Source of the DNA: Mauremys mutica
Lineage: Eukaryota; Chordata; Testudines; Geoemydidae
Assembly: GCF_020497125.1 (NCBI RefSeq)
Contig: NC_059075.1
Location: 34,818,003 to 34,882,002, forward strand
Length of the DNA stretch: 64,000 nt
Reading direction: 5' to 3'
Of the stretch, positions 23,710-35,488 are shown piece by piece (the first letter of the stretch is position 1; each line of letters opens with the position of its first letter). A model generated the notes under the pieces. The model saw only the letters and a list, made by a program, of their open reading frames with translations, was not told the origin of the DNA and did not search any database. The position numbers and the translations under genes were made by a program.

Positions 23710-23966
23710 GGCTATGCCTATCGGGGATCAATTCATCGGGTCTAGTGTAGACAAGATAAATCGATCCTCAATCACTCTGCCATCGACTCCTGTACTCCAC
23801 TGTGGCAAGAGGCGGAAGTGGAGTCGACGGGAGCAGCGGCAGTTGACTCGTGCCCTGAGGATGTGTAGTAATTCGACCTAAGATACGTCGACTTCAGCTA
23901 CGCTATTCTCATAGCTGAAGTTGCTTATCTTAGGTTGATCCCTCCCCCCTCAGTGTAGACTAGGCC
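23710..23966. mobile_element. Harbinger-type MITE, 257 bp
   Basis: Starts GGCTATGCCTATCGGGGATC and ends AGTGTAGACTAGGCC. AAA lies on both sides (23707-23709 and 23967-23969), a possible 3-bp target duplication. The interior is rich in CpG and TCGA sites and holds nested hairpins, for example TTCAGCTACG...CATAGCTGAA and GTGGAGTCGA with its mirror. It shares its design and GTGTAGAC end with the elements at 49971-50266 and 60040-60763. Part of the 5' end appears lost. Confidence 0.65.
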
Positions 23967-23970
23967 AAAT

Positions 23971-23994
23971 GGTGTGTGTGTGTGGGGGGGGGGG
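23971..23994. repeat. (GT)n followed by a G run
   Basis: A short GT microsatellite runs into about ten G residues, directly beside the MITE end. Confidence 0.85.
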
Positions 23995-24362
23995 TTAGTG
24001 TGATCTGAATTTAAACAAAGAAAAGAGAGCAGTGAGCTGAGCTTTTCCAACAGTTTACAACCACTGCATCTTTCCTGCATTCTAGCAGCAACTAAGTTAA
24101 GTAATGAATATTCTCTTAGCTGCTCTATTCTATTCCTGTCAACAAGCTCTCGCCCACAGCATATTGCTAGATCAAAAGAGAAGTTTCCTCTGTTTCTCAC
24201 TATCTCCTTTTATGTGGTCAGGACACCTGGTGGACAGTTGCTAATCAAACATATTCAGCCTTCAATTGTTACTCTTTACATTTTCACTTGCAAATATTGG
24301 GAATGTCCTTTTAATCATCTGTCTGTAGCAGAATAGGGAAACAGACCTTATATTGTGGGTTT

Positions 24363-25258
24363 AGGGCCAGATCCACAAGGGTACTTAGGTGTTGCAATAC
24401 TGAGGATCTTGGTAACTAACTTTTGGATGCCTTGAAAATTACAGGAATGCCACCATGATCCACAAAGCCTGAATAAGGTGCCTAGACTCCTTGTACAATG
24501 AATTGAGTGCTGTCTAAACTAGCAAATGGGAGATGCAGATGACAGCGGTGTGTGCTAAGCCCCACCCCTCTCATGGAGATAGGGCCTAAGTATGGGTTGC
24601 AAGGAGGTGCCTACCTCTGCTTACTGATTTGTGAATGGGAACTCATTGCCTAGAGTCAGACAGCTTAGACGCCTACAGTATTTCTTGTTGGAATGAATTA
24701 GGCACATGCGTCACTCCACACAACAGCCAGAGGAGGGGGAGAAAGAGAAAATGCCCACTGATAACTTTCAGCCCAGCAGTTAGAGCGCTTCCCTGGGATG
24801 TGGGAAACCCACATTTAAGCCCTCCTTCTCCAGAGAGGGAGAAGAGATTGGAACAGGGATCTATCAGGAGTGTGGTCTAATCACTGAGTACATGTGATGT
24901 GTGGGTCCCCTCAGTCTCTTCCTATTCAAATCCTCCCCCATCTCTGACCAGATTTTAAAAGGGACCCGATCCAGTAGGCAGCCTTTGAGCATGTCCACTG
25001 GACTGGGTCCTGCACATGACTTAAGTGGCCAAATGCCTATTTTTCCCAGGCAGTGCACATATTCAGAAGCAGAAACATAGGCCCCGCCAGAACTTTTACC
25101 TTGAAAATTTAGGCACCAAGTAAGTTTAGGCACCTACAGTTTTTGGCAAGAGTTTTGTACATCACACTGGAACCTAAAACTGGGATTTAGGCACCTATAC
25201 CTGAGATTCAGGTGCCTAAATCTGGGTTATAGGTGCATAAATACAGTTGTGGATCTGG
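24363..25258. mobile_element. Foldback element with GGCCAGATCCACAA ends
   Basis: The left end GGGCCAGATCCACAAGGGTA and the right end ATACAGTTGTGGATCTGG are inverted copies. Internally there are several AGGTGCCTA/TTAGGCACC blocks. An inner stretch (about 24765-24905) reads like a tRNA-related SINE: GCAGTTAGAGCGCTTCCCTG resembles an A-box region, and CCCACATTTAAGCCC stands near where a B box would lie. No transposase frame. Target duplication not resolved. Confidence 0.45.
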
Positions 25259-27755
25259 AACTTACCAATTTATCTACCATACTTTCACTGTCTCATATTA
25301 CCACTGAACTAATCATTCTCACTGTAACTGCGATGTCACAGGATTAATGTATTTCGTTAATGAGGCTATTAGATGTTGGCACCGGTTACTTACAGAAACT
25401 CCATACACTGTTAAAGGGATATTACATACTTCTGATATCATTATTTTTGTTTCCCAACTGCAGAATAGGTGTGACAACCAGTCCTACAAATTTACCCAAA
25501 TTTAGTGCTCAACTGTAAAAAGTATGTACATGTTCATAAGATGTTACAATAAACAATAACAAAAAAAGTTGACGGGAAAAGATGTGAAGGGAAGACAGAA
25601 TAATAGAATTAGTCTAAACAGCAAGGCAAGTTGATATGATTCAAAGACTGTTGAAATTATGCTTGTTAATGACCCAAAATTGATATGTTGGATATTAGGC
25701 CTAATTGGTGGACCAAATAATGAGAGGATGGGCTATTCCCACCCATCACTCCCTTTCTGCGTCATTCAAAGAAAGATTTTTGTGAGGAAAATAAGGAACA
25801 AAAAAGAACAGAAGGAAAGAACACAGAACGGCTACTAGAGCGACAGTCACCATCATGGCTGCCACCCCCACCATCTCCTGGGACCCCAGGCCTTTCTTAT
25901 CCTGATCCTGAGAGGTGTCCTAATCATATAGGGCTAAAGAAAGGGATCCAGATGACATCGCCACCCCTACTGGCTCCAGCTGAATCCCACACACCCTCTG
26001 GGCTGAAATGGGATCAGACTTTAACAGCAGCAGCAGTAGCAACAGCTCCAGCTCATCTCAACTAACTTATTTACTTTTTCCCAAAAGCACAGTTATTGTC
26101 ATCTTTAATACCATCTATGAAACTGTCAAACAGGGATTTTTTTCTTCTAAAAACCTCTCTACAGCTAAAGGAAAAGGGAACAAAGGATGTTGTTAAAATA
26201 AAAGCCTTATTTAATACTTTACATTTCAAATACTTTAACTGTTTTCCCTTCTTTTCTGTATCTCTAATAAAAGGATTTTAATGGTATGTTTGCCATGTTG
26301 CTAAGCAGACTGATATATTTGTATTCCAAGCCTCAGACCTTGTTTAACACTGTTTAATGTTGGATAGTGACTATATTAGCTCATATATTCCATATAACTT
26401 AATACAACACCCCTACACTTTGTCACCCACCCACATCTTCCCCAAAACCTTCCTGCATCCTGATCACCTGGCTGCATTTGTATACAGGTCTAACTTTAGC
26501 TGTGGCAAGAGCAGAGAAGTGCAACAGTGACCTTACTCTCCCCACTTTGCTCTGTGAGAACTTCTTGCTCCTGACCTGCTACTGCCAGAATGCTGTCCTG
26601 GGAACTTCCATGGCTGTTGTGGAAGCAATCTGACTTCCTATCTGACCCCAGGAAACCCACCACTGTTCTCAGTCTGGACCAGATCTTGGCCTCCTTTTAC
26701 CTGCTTTGGACCAGCACAAACCTGGCATACAGTTAGCTTAAATGGCTGGTACAGGAGCCCTCCAACAGAAGAATCCCTGTTTGGTGCAGAGCCAATCTAT
26801 CTGGATCAATAGCATGGTGCAGCTCTGGTGTATTTGGGTGGGAGTAATATTGTTGGGAGATAATGTAATATGTTATAGGCTATTAAGGCCTAGTGTGAAT
26901 GAAGTATGCTTGACACAAGTGCGTGCATTGCATGTTGGCAACCGAAGCAAAAAACAACAACGTAAGGTTTCAAGCAGTCAAGGACTTTTGTACAAAACAA
27001 ATCTGTTACGTCCCTGGAAAATATATGAAGAATCAGCATTTAAAAAAAACAACAGCTGGACTCTTATAAAAAAGTATAAGAATTGAAGAAAATGAAATGC
27101 CTTGGATCACGGTGGCTTGCCTGGAACTAATTGTGGGTGAAAGGCCCAAACAACAAAAACGAAAAAAACTAATAACATCACAAAATGAATTATAAATGGA
27201 GACTTCAAACATATGCAATCTGAAGTCGTTTATTAATCCAAAACCCTGTTTGAATACGGTGTGGTATTTGTGGACTCCCCACTCCTTTTAATTAAAATAA
27301 ACCTCAACTGGCCATCTGGACTTCTAACTCTGAACTCTGGTGTAGTATGCTTGGGGAATAAATGTGGAGTAAGTAAGGTTTAATTTGTAAGCAATAAAAA
27401 GTACTTAGAGTATTATATACCAACACCGTGTCTGGTATTTGCCTGCCATGCCATCCTGTAGGGAGGCCCCTGCGGCAATCTAACACTGTGGCATGCAGCT
27501 CCTTGGGGACTGTTGCAGGTGACTCAACTAAGGGCAAACTGGGTCTGCTTTAAGTTGCTCCTTGGGTCTGAATCAGTGCCCAGCTGCTCTGGGAGCAGAT
27601 CCCCAGAATCTGACCCTCAGTGTAAATGTCTGCCTTGTATTGCATGAGATCAGAAGAGGCAGAATGGAAATTGTTCTGATCTCACGCTGATATACACCAG
27701 GAATAACTGCACTGAAGTCAATAGTTACACAGGTGCAAAACTGGTGTGACAAACA
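25259..27755. other. No recognisable gene
   Basis: Unique-looking DNA with an AGCAGCAGCAGTAGCAACAGC run near 26022-26046. Near 27590-27750 there are blocks such as TCTGACCCTCAGTGTAAATG and ACACCAGGAATAACTGCACTGAAGTC, typical of old interspersed-repeat tails. The 114-codon frame at 26742-27086 has no motif. Confidence 0.4.
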
Positions 27756-27767
27756 GAAGTAGCAGAT

Positions 27768-28097
27768 TTCAGCCACACCATCCGGGGCTCGTTCACCTGC
27801 ACATCTACCAATGTGATATACGCCATCATGTGCCAGCAATGCCCCTCTGAAATGTACATTGGTCAAACTGGACAGTCTCTACACAAAAGAATAAATGGAC
27901 ACAAATCTGACATCAGGAATCATAACATTCAAAAACCAGTAGGAAAACACGTCAGTCTCTCTGGTCACTCAATAACAGGCCTCAAAGTGGCAATTCTTCA
28001 ACAAAAAAACTTGAAAAACAGATTCCAACGTGAAGTTGCAGAACTGGAATTAATTTGCAAACTAGATACCATCAGATTAGGCCTGAATAAAAACTAG
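27768..28097 (+). pseudogene. PLE GIY-YIG endonuclease C-terminus
   Basis: The frame enters at the truncation point and runs to a stop at 28095-28097, about 109 codons. It shows the GIY-YIG nuclease core: VIYAI at the first motif, a Cys pair (CQQC), YIGQTGQ at the second motif, then the basic helix RINGHKSDIRN and an ENPV-like QKPVGKH segment. In PLEs this domain nicks target DNA for primed reverse transcription. There is no start codon of its own and no upstream reverse transcriptase, so it is a dead fragment even though the frame is uninterrupted. The copy at 38778-39284 is its closest relative here. Confidence 0.85.
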
Positions 28098-28339
28098 GAC
28101 TGGTTGGGTCATTACAAAACCTAAACTTAATTTTCTCAATACTAATTTCTCCCTACTGTTACTCACATCTTCTTGTCAACTGTTTGTAATGGACCACTCT
28201 CTTACCACTTCAAAAGTTATTTCTCCTCCCTTGGTATCCTGCTGCTAATTAATTTATCTCATTAGATTGACTTAACACTTGGTAAAGCACCCCACATCCT
28301 TTCATGTATTTATACCTGCTCCTGTATCTTTTACTTCAT

Positions 28340-28379
28340 ACACCTGATGAAGTGGGTTCTAGTCCAAGAAAGCTTATGC
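28340..28379 (+). ncRNA. Hammerhead-ribozyme-like motif in PLE tail, copy 1
   Basis: CTGATGA at 28344-28350 (an exact core) is followed by a GTGGG...TCCA hairpin strand pair (helix II, partly decayed), GAAA at 28368-28371, AGCTT, and ATGC at 28376-28379 as one helix I arm. The other helix I arm reads ACAC instead of the GCAT seen in sister copies, so pairing here is lost. All copies have one extra A after the core. Probably inactive in this copy. Confidence 0.55.
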
Positions 28380-28442
28380 CCAAATAAATTTGTTAGTCTC
28401 TAAGGTGCCACAAGGACTCCTCGTTTTTTTTGAAGTAGCAGA

Positions 28443-28779
28443 GAAAGAGTTGGATGGCCACATATCTTGGGCTTGGAAAGGCCCCTGTCTCTCACCAGTT
28501 TTAATGGAGTTACAACTGAGGGGAAAAAGAGACTTTGGTGTCCAAGGAGCCCCTTTGACTACACTGCCGATTTCCAATTTTCTACTCCCTGTTGGTCTTA
28601 GGTCTTGGGTAGGAGGGTGAGATATAGAAAGTAGCTACTTCTACCTTTTCAGCTTCCATGGTAAGGGGAAGCCCTGCTGGTAGGCTTTCCCCAGAAACGG
28701 TTTCCATTTCTCCCCAACTGGCTCTCTATGGAAGCCATTGGGGATGGGTGAAATCAGGAGTGGGCTCTGCAAAGCTGGG
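28443..28779. other. No recognisable feature
   Basis: Unique-looking sequence between the PLE target duplication and a SINE-like block. Confidence 0.4.
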
Positions 28780-28935
28780 TGGTGGAAGGATGGCTTTGTG
28801 ATTAAGGCACTGGACCAAGCCTTAGGAGCCCTGCATTCAATTCCCTGCTCTGATACTCCACAGAATTATTGGGTGACCTTGGGTAAGGATAGCTGACAAA
28901 CACTAATGACATTATACTATGGTGATGAGGTCCAT
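28780..28935 (+). repeat. tRNA-derived SINE-like repeat
   Basis: TGGCTTTGTGATTAAGG (28791-28807) has the form of a pol III A box, and GCATTCAATTCCC (28833-28845) about 35 bp on has the form of a B box. This is followed by TTGGGTGACCTTGGGTAAG, typical of tRNA-derived SINE bodies. It does not fold as a tRNA gene. No poly(A) tail or target duplication was found. Confidence 0.5.
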
Positions 28936-29641
28936 AGACATAGTTGGATTTGCAAGTTGCTGGAAAGTCTGTATATATCTGCAGCCAGGAGCCACTGAAG
29001 AGTCCAATTCATTCTGCATCTCTCCTCACCACCCTTCAAATTTTAAAAGTATTTTCTGCCTGTTCAGTAACTAATCGGAGGGAATAGAGAGGAGGGTGGA
29101 GAGAAAAGGAATAGAGGGGTAGCTAGATATGTCCTCACACGGTGGCATGGAGAAAGTCTGTATAAAGTTTTCAAAGCCAGGAGGTTTCCAAACTTTGCAA
29201 AAAGAAGTAAATTACACTTCTGCATTGCAATTATACCAGTTATATGCATGACAGGATTTTTTTTTACCAGGCAGTATTTTTATAATGCCCACCTCGCTCT
29301 AGCTACATAGGTGTGAGTACTGCAAGCAGAGGGGTGTAGCATCAACACAGATGTGCAGTAATAAATTAGTCATGTTTGAAACCACCTATGGATAAATGAA
29401 ATTACCAACTGGCAGTGGTTGCCTGACCTGTATCCATCAAAATGTCAAATCAGATATTGGTAGACAGCAGGTAGGCACTGTAGAAAGAATGGGGCACACA
29501 TTAATCTCTGACACTACTCCATGCTGTTTCAGGTAATTGTGACATAGTATGACTTACAGGTCTATACATGTGACCAGAAAAAAGGAGCAATAGATTGAAA
29601 AGAGCACCCTCTCTTTGTTTGTTTTTAGAGAGAATATTCTA
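28936..29641. other. No recognisable feature
   Basis: AT-rich DNA with no gene-like frame. Confidence 0.4.
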
Positions 29642-29955
29642 CTTGCTGCCAAATGAACCATCCTGATTTTGTATTGTATGAGTTCGGGCTAGTCCAGTAC
29701 ATTTTTATAAAAGATGTCTTACTATGAAATGTTACTAAATATCCCTTATGAAAAAGTCCTATAGAATTTAATTGACAACAGTAAGGTTTTACACAGAATT
29801 TTTTAGTCAGCCTATAGAATTAAGAGGGAATTATATCCCTTGTATAAAATTATAAAGGCGTCTTTGGAAATCTACTGAAACGATCTTATTCTGTAAATAC
29901 ATTCTATAGGATTTTTCAGTAATTGCTACAGTACACTATTACATTTTAGAGTATT
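29642..29955 (-). repeat. Left arm of a 0.3-kb inverted repeat
   Basis: Its reverse complement matches 30955-31284 along the whole length, including AGAATGTATTTACAGAATAA, AGGGATATAATTCC, ATATTTAGTAACAT and GGTTCATTTGGCAGCAAG. Similarity looks like roughly 80 percent by eye. The other arm lies inside a PLE insertion. The source family of the arm is not recognised. Confidence 0.75.
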
Positions 29956-30179
29956 ATATTGGTTTAATCCCTATCATATTATGAAGGATTTTTCCTATAT
30001 GATTACTAATAGGAAATATTAAATCTCTGTGCAAGCAGATGTAGCTCTCCCCCTACTCTGAAAAGAATATTCACACACGTTATACAGTCCAATTTAACCA
30101 CTTTCTAGAGTTTCTCTTTTTTGGTAATTCAAATATCAACCACCAGACATACTTGGGGAGAAAGCTGAAGCTACATGTC

Positions 30180-30418
30180 ATAACAACAATAATACCAGTT
30201 GTTATATAGCTCTTTTCATAAGTAGATCTCCGAGTGCTTTTTTTCACAAAGGAGATTAGTATTACTATTCCCAGTTTACAGCTAGGGAAACTAAAACACA
30301 AAGAGGTGAAGTGACTTGCCCAAGTAAACTCAACAGGCTAATAGCAGAAGTGGGACCAGAACCTAAGGGTTCTGAAGCCCAACACAGAACTCTATCCAGT
30401 AGACCACACTGCCTCATT
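30180..30418 (+). repeat. MIR CORE-SINE, nearly full body
   Basis: Reads in order: an AGCTCTTTTCATAAGTAG segment; CAGTTTACAGCTAGGGAAAC; AGAGGTGAAGTGACTTGCCC; AACAGGCTAATAGCAGAAGT; GGGACCAGAACCTAAGG; and TCCAGTAGACCACACTGCCTC. This is the classic MIR order, better preserved than the two copies near 4.8 and 6.1 kb. Confidence 0.75.
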
Positions 30419-30877
30419 GTTGGAAGGGTTTTCCCCAAGGTCCTCTTTGTTCTACATCCTTGTTCCATTTATCCTTTGAAATAATATAACATTCACAAGG
30501 TTCTTTCATCCCTAGTTTTAACATTTGAATTCTTAAACCAGCTGGGTTTCATTATTGGTGCTGAAGTTCTAGTTTCCAAGTTACCAATTTAGCATCAGTG
30601 AGTCAATGCTCATGGAAATCATCAAGAATAATTCTATCTACTTCAATGGGCACTGGAGCAGTGCCCCAGATCCTTATCCTCTTAGGTCCCATTCCTGAAA
30701 ACACCCATCTACATGAATAACTATGTGAGAAGGACAAAGGATTATTCACATATTTAAAAGTTATTCATTGGTTAAGGGTTTGCAGGAACAGGGACTTAAA
30801 TGGTATTTTGGAGCATGGGGTTTACAGAGGTGAGAGAATAACATTCATACCTTTGCATGTGCATATCTTTATTTATG

Positions 30878-31392
30878 AGACAAGGTGGCTGAAGTTATAT
30901 CTTTTATTGGATCGACTTCTGCTGGTGAGAGAGACCAGTTTGAAATACATAAAGTTTTAATAGAGTGCTATAGAAATCATTGAAAAAGCCTATAGAATGT
31001 ATTTACAGAATAAAATCCTTTCAACAGATTTTTGAACCATCCTATATAATTTTATAGCAGGGATATAATTCCTTCCTTAATTCTATAGGATGGCTAAAAC
31101 ATTATCTATAAAGCCTTACTGTGACCAATTAAATTTTGTAGGACTTTTCCAGAAGGAATATTTAGTAACATATCATAGTATCAAGCCTATTAAAAAAAAA
31201 ACCAAAAAAAAAAAAAAAACACTGGACGAGTCCAAATTAAATTCTAGTTCCATAGGAAATCGGAATGGTTCATTTGGCAGCAAGCTTGGAAGTCTGTCTC
31301 TCTGACCAACAGAAGTTGTTCCAATGAAAGATATTACCTCATCTACATTGTCTTTCTAATATCCTGGGACCAACACGGCTATAACACTACAT
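30878..31392 (+). mobile_element. PLE insertion with inverted tails and captured segment
   Basis: A 515-bp insertion bounded by a perfect 15-bp direct repeat, ATATCTTTATTTATG (30863-30877 and 31393-31407). It has three parts. First, an inverted PLE-family tail (30878-30950: ACAAGGTGGCTGAAG..., the reverse of the TTACCTCA...TTGTCT tail). Second, a 0.33-kb segment (30955-31284) that is an inverted copy of 29642-29955, interrupted by an A-rich expansion. Third, a forward tail (31285-31392: TCTGACCAACAGAAGTTG...CACGGCTATAACACTAC). No coding remnant. It belongs to the second PLE family, like 56778-57245. Confidence 0.7.
31188..31221. repeat. A-rich run inside the captured segment
   Basis: Two A runs separated by CC, absent at the matching place of the other inverted-repeat arm near 29700, so it expanded after the copy was made. 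Confidence 0.8.
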
Positions 31393-31407
31393 ATATCTTT
31401 ATTTATG

Positions 31408-32339
31408 GCATGTCCGTCTTCTTTATCTTAGAAGGTCTTCAAATTTAGCTCCCTTTAAAGTGGATTGTAAAAGCTTTCCACGTCTGAAAGCTTTCTGCAT
31501 GGCACATTGGTTTGATTTTATGCTTCTATGTTTTATTGTGTTTTATATAACAGAGCCAAGAACATGGCTGATGAATAGGCACCTAAGAAATAAAATTAAT
31601 ATTAGTTCAAGCAAGTCTTTTATGATTAATTCTTGTTTAAAAATACATCCTCCATAAAAATAAATCTTTAGCAAATGTAGCTCAATAAAGGTATCATATA
31701 CTAGACAAACTATTTTATAAATGTTACTTTACAACATTTTTTAAACACTGTTCATTCTGTGTCAGCAATTTTCAGGTACAAATAGTCGTGGACATAATTT
31801 AGGTCATTTAAAAGCTGATCAAATAGTAAATTAAAAAAAAGTTATTTGCAAATATTTTTGTGAGTATAGTTTGCTGTAATTTGGAGTGGAGACTTATTTA
31901 TTATTATACCTGATATTCATGAATAAGTTTGTGAATCCCAAAAGTTTCATGAATTTTAGCATGACTCATACTTCATCTGAAAGTTTGTACCTGATGTTCA
32001 TTAGTCACTATTGATTATTCTCCTTTGCTTAAGAAGTTTAGGCATCTATTCAGCGAGGAGAAGCAATACCATCAGACTTAGGTGATTTACTATATGCCAT
32101 GAATACCAAATAGCAAACAATGCATAGATGAAGCAAGCAGTTTACAAATAAGCCATAGTGAAAAGTATTCTTTCATGCTACTGGGTGAATCCGTATGAAT
32201 GTCAAAAAATGTAGGAAAAAAGTCAAAACCAGTCCACGAAAGATTCAGTAACCAGAGGGCAGTCTAAATTCATAATGGATAGTATACATAATAAATAGTT
32301 CAAGAGCTTCTAGTTATTTTTTACTCCAAGTACCTGATC
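31408..32339. other. No recognisable feature
   Basis: Very AT-rich unique-looking sequence with no gene-like frame. Confidence 0.4.
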
Positions 32340-33180
32340 TGTAGGTATAGTTAGATGCATAGACATCATAGTTCAAGGCAACCTGTGCCTCTCACTGGAC
32401 ACTTACAGAAGTTACTAAGTTTACTGCTTCCAAACAGACAGAGCACGTCAGCCTGTAAGGTTAGCTGAAGACCCACGCTTCATTTCAACGTAACAGCACT
32501 GAGATGGTATTATAATAAAACAAAATAAGTTTATTACCAAAGAACATAGGTTTAAGAGATTTCTAACAAGAGCAAAAGAGGTATAAAAGTTACAAACAAA
32601 ACAAGGGAAGCACATTTTCTATAACTAAAACTTAACTTCAGCAAGTGATAATCTTTGTCTAAGCAGGTTTCTCACCTACAGTCAGTTCCCAGAGACTTCA
32701 ATCCCATCTTAGATTCAAGAGGTCTAGCCTTTTGTGGCCTTCAGGTGATGGATGCCAAATGGCTTTCTGCTTCTGCTTATATTTCCCAATATCCATTGTC
32801 TGTTTCAAGAGCCAAGAAGGTTTCCTGAGGGTACAGACTCCATCTCCTGTCATGACCGTTAAGTGATCATCTACCCCTTTTGCAAGTTTGGTTGCTTGTT
32901 TACCTTTTATGTAAATGTACATCCACTGTTTCTGGTCTTGCCTTGCTTAATTTACACTGGAGACACAGTCAATCAGGCAAAACAACATTCCGTGTCTAGG
33001 AGAGGCTGGGCTTATGCACTGCTTGTTAAACGCATCTTAAGAATATTTTTCCAGAACATATCTATAATTCTTTATATACCTCCCGCACATACATCACAGA
33101 ATAGTATTAATGACCAGCATGTTATCAGTTTACATATGATACCTTACATGACACCTTTTAAATTCATATTATGACAACAG
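32340..33180 (-). mobile_element. LTR of the TGTGACA family, minus orientation
   Basis: Minus strand order: TGTTGTCATAATATG (33180), GTCATGTAAGGTATC (33138-33152), TATATAAAG (about 33071-33079), then AATAAACTTATTTTG (poly(A) signal near 32528-32533). The motif, TATA box and poly(A) block match the order and wording in 17792-18618. Exact ends and target duplication are not resolved. Frames of 74 and 103 codons inside are not meaningful. Confidence 0.55.
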
Positions 33181-35485
33181 TTTATTGGAGCAATGAGTGT
33201 ATCAGTCCTGAAGTGAATTATAGTACGGTGTGCCCGCTGCAAGTGGGCGTTGAGGGCCTCCCTGGGTCATAATTACATGGGAGAAAGACCATCAAAATCC
33301 TAGCACCTCTTGATGGTTTATTTGGATAAGCTTTTATTACTCTTCTCAATGACTTTTTCAAAGACACTGGACAGTGCTATCTCCTCCTTGCTCAGGGCTA
33401 ATAAAGTACTTCAGAGCAGCCTTAAACTACCTATCACACATTATAAACAAACTTATCATCTGGCATTCTTTTAATGAAATGAGCCTGTGAAAGTTACATT
33501 TTGTCTCCAGCAAGGTTATGCATCTAACGAGTCTCTGCTGCATTTACTTCTGCTGAGAATAAGTACTTTTCATAGATCAATATTTCTGCCCATTTGCCTT
33601 GTTGAACAGATACCAGAGCATGTGTAAAATCGACCCAGCAGATATGACTTTCAAGCCTACCAAACCATTACATGAGCTGAGAAACATCTAATTGGGCCAA
33701 CCATCCATATAGCTCCAAGGCGTTCCATTAAATTCTGTACTTCAGCTTGCTCACCAGGGGTTTATGATACCCCAGGCTGCAGAGTGGTAATATGTGTTGT
33801 GGTTTTTCCAATTTATGCTGAAACTGTGAAAGATGGGGATACTTTAGATATTGGATTTCTCCCCCCTTGTCCATTATGGTGTATTAATCTAGCTGAGAAT
33901 GACCGAGTTATGCCCTGCTCATTGAATTCTATTGGCAGCTCCCAGCCATCCTGCGGAGAGACCCCTAATGTACACTAAACCTTCGCTGCTGTTTGGCACC
34001 TTTGTGTCCTTGTCTGGCCTGCTTCCTTATGTAGATGTTATTGTCAGCTTTCCTGATGGAGTCAGAGAGGCTATTTAATTTCCCTGTGTAAGGGAGAGAG
34101 AATTCCATTAGTGTTCGTAGCCTGTCAGTGAAGATTGTGTCACTATCTAGTGTGAACTACAAGTGTGCCAGATTGCTGAGCAGAACGTGAGGCAGTCAAG
34201 AGATTGCAGGTAGATAGGGTTATGTGTCTCTTATAGACCCCATTGCTTACAGAAAGCTTCCTTTGTTCAGGAAAAAAAACCCAAAACCTGATACTTCTTC
34301 AGGGAAATCCTGACTTCTAGGAAAAGTTTATGGTGAGATATAGCACAAATACAGACCTACTGTTTTAAAATTTCTCCTGTCCAGTAGGGAGATTTTCTAT
34401 TCTGCAGGATTAATTCTATCCAGTTACTGTATAAATCAGACTCTCTTCTTCCATATGTGGAATTTCACACTTCAGAACAATACCTAATCGTCAGACATAT
34501 TCTGATAGCCTTACTTCATTAGTGGTTCCCCATTCATTTCAAAGGGAGTACTCCCAGAATACAGTATTATTCAGTGGAATTAAGATATGCAGAATCTTTT
34601 CATATGTAAGGCAGGAATTAGTCTCTGTTGTATTCGTTTCAGTGGAATAAATGGGCCCAGAGAGTTAAACATGTTAACATGACCCTGCCACAGTATAGCA
34701 TTAATAGTTTAAAACAAGGTTTAGGGTTCCAAGTACAGAGACCTTGGTCTGCTTAGTTCCATGGCAAACACAGCACTAAAAATTATTTTAATCTTTTATT
34801 AAAGATACAGAAAAAGAAGGAAAAATAGCAGTGCCAGGGTATATTCTGGGGTCCCAGGAGATGTTAGAGGTGGCAGCCATAAAGCTGAAGCTTGCTCCTT
34901 TCAGTTCACCCATCTCTCATTCTGTTGTCAGAAAACTCAACACTCTTCCCCTGCCCTCCCCCCAAGTCTTTTCTTTTAAGAACCCCAAAAGTGATGGGTG
35001 GAATAGACTATCCCCTCATCAGTTTGTCTATCAGTTTGGCCTAATTTTTAACATACCAATTTTGGTGAATTACGGTCCCACACTTTTCTTGTTTGCCAGG
35101 CATAATTTTAAGACTATCTTTAAGTTATATTAGTAGGCCATTCAATTTTTATTTTATTTTCTCCCCCTTTTGCACCATTTTCCATTGACATTTATTGTTA
35201 TAGGTTATTGTGACATTTCATGAACTTCTAGTCACTTCTTACAGTTAAGCTTAAACTTAGGGTATGCTGAATTATCACAACATACATGATAGATGCAACA
35301 ACTGTATTTCTATATTGATCCAGATTTGCAAACTCTGTGTTTATGGAGTGGAATGCTGACGTCTAAGGCAAAAAGGGCTTTAATAAAAATGCACATGCAC
35401 TAACTGTACCTAAAACACCTATATTTGCATAAGCAAATTGGTATTTGGGTATGTAAAATAGACAGCTGCCCCTGCCAGTGGACAC
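33181..35485. other. No recognised gene; possible LTR scrap
   Basis: Mostly unique AT-rich DNA. Near 34750-35150 the minus strand has AATAAAAG (about 34795-34802) and a C-rich tract, faintly like an LTR, but without ends it is not called. The 100-codon plus frame at 34831-35133 shows no motif. Confidence 0.35.
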
Positions 35486-35488
35486 TTA

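Larger units (their letters stand above)
27767..28431 (+). mobile_element. 5'-truncated Penelope-like element (PLE)
   Basis: A 665-bp insertion flanked by a perfect 11-bp direct repeat, GAAGTAGCAGA, at 27756-27766 and 28432-28442. It holds the C-terminal GIY-YIG endonuclease frame, an untranslated stretch, a hammerhead-like motif (28340-28379) and the family tail (GTTAGTCTCTAAGGTGCC). Reverse transcriptase is missing because of 5' truncation. Known: PLEs are retroelements with a reverse transcriptase and usually a GIY-YIG endonuclease. The clean duplication shows this is one retrotransposition event. Confidence 0.85.

Noticed and set aside
27768..28097. A host GIY-YIG nuclease gene
   Set aside because: The frame begins exactly at the insertion edge marked by a target duplication and is followed by a PLE tail.
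28780..28935. A functional tRNA gene
   Set aside because: A- and B-box-like sequences are present, but no cloverleaf or acceptor stem can be drawn. It is SINE-like.
31262..31310. Hammerhead motif in the forward tail of the 30.9-31.4 kb PLE
   Set aside because: Only the part after the GAAA position remains; the core and helix II are missing, replaced by the captured segment.
34750..35150. An LTR on the minus strand
   Set aside because: Only a poly(A)-like signal is visible. No TG/CA ends, TATA box or target duplication were found.
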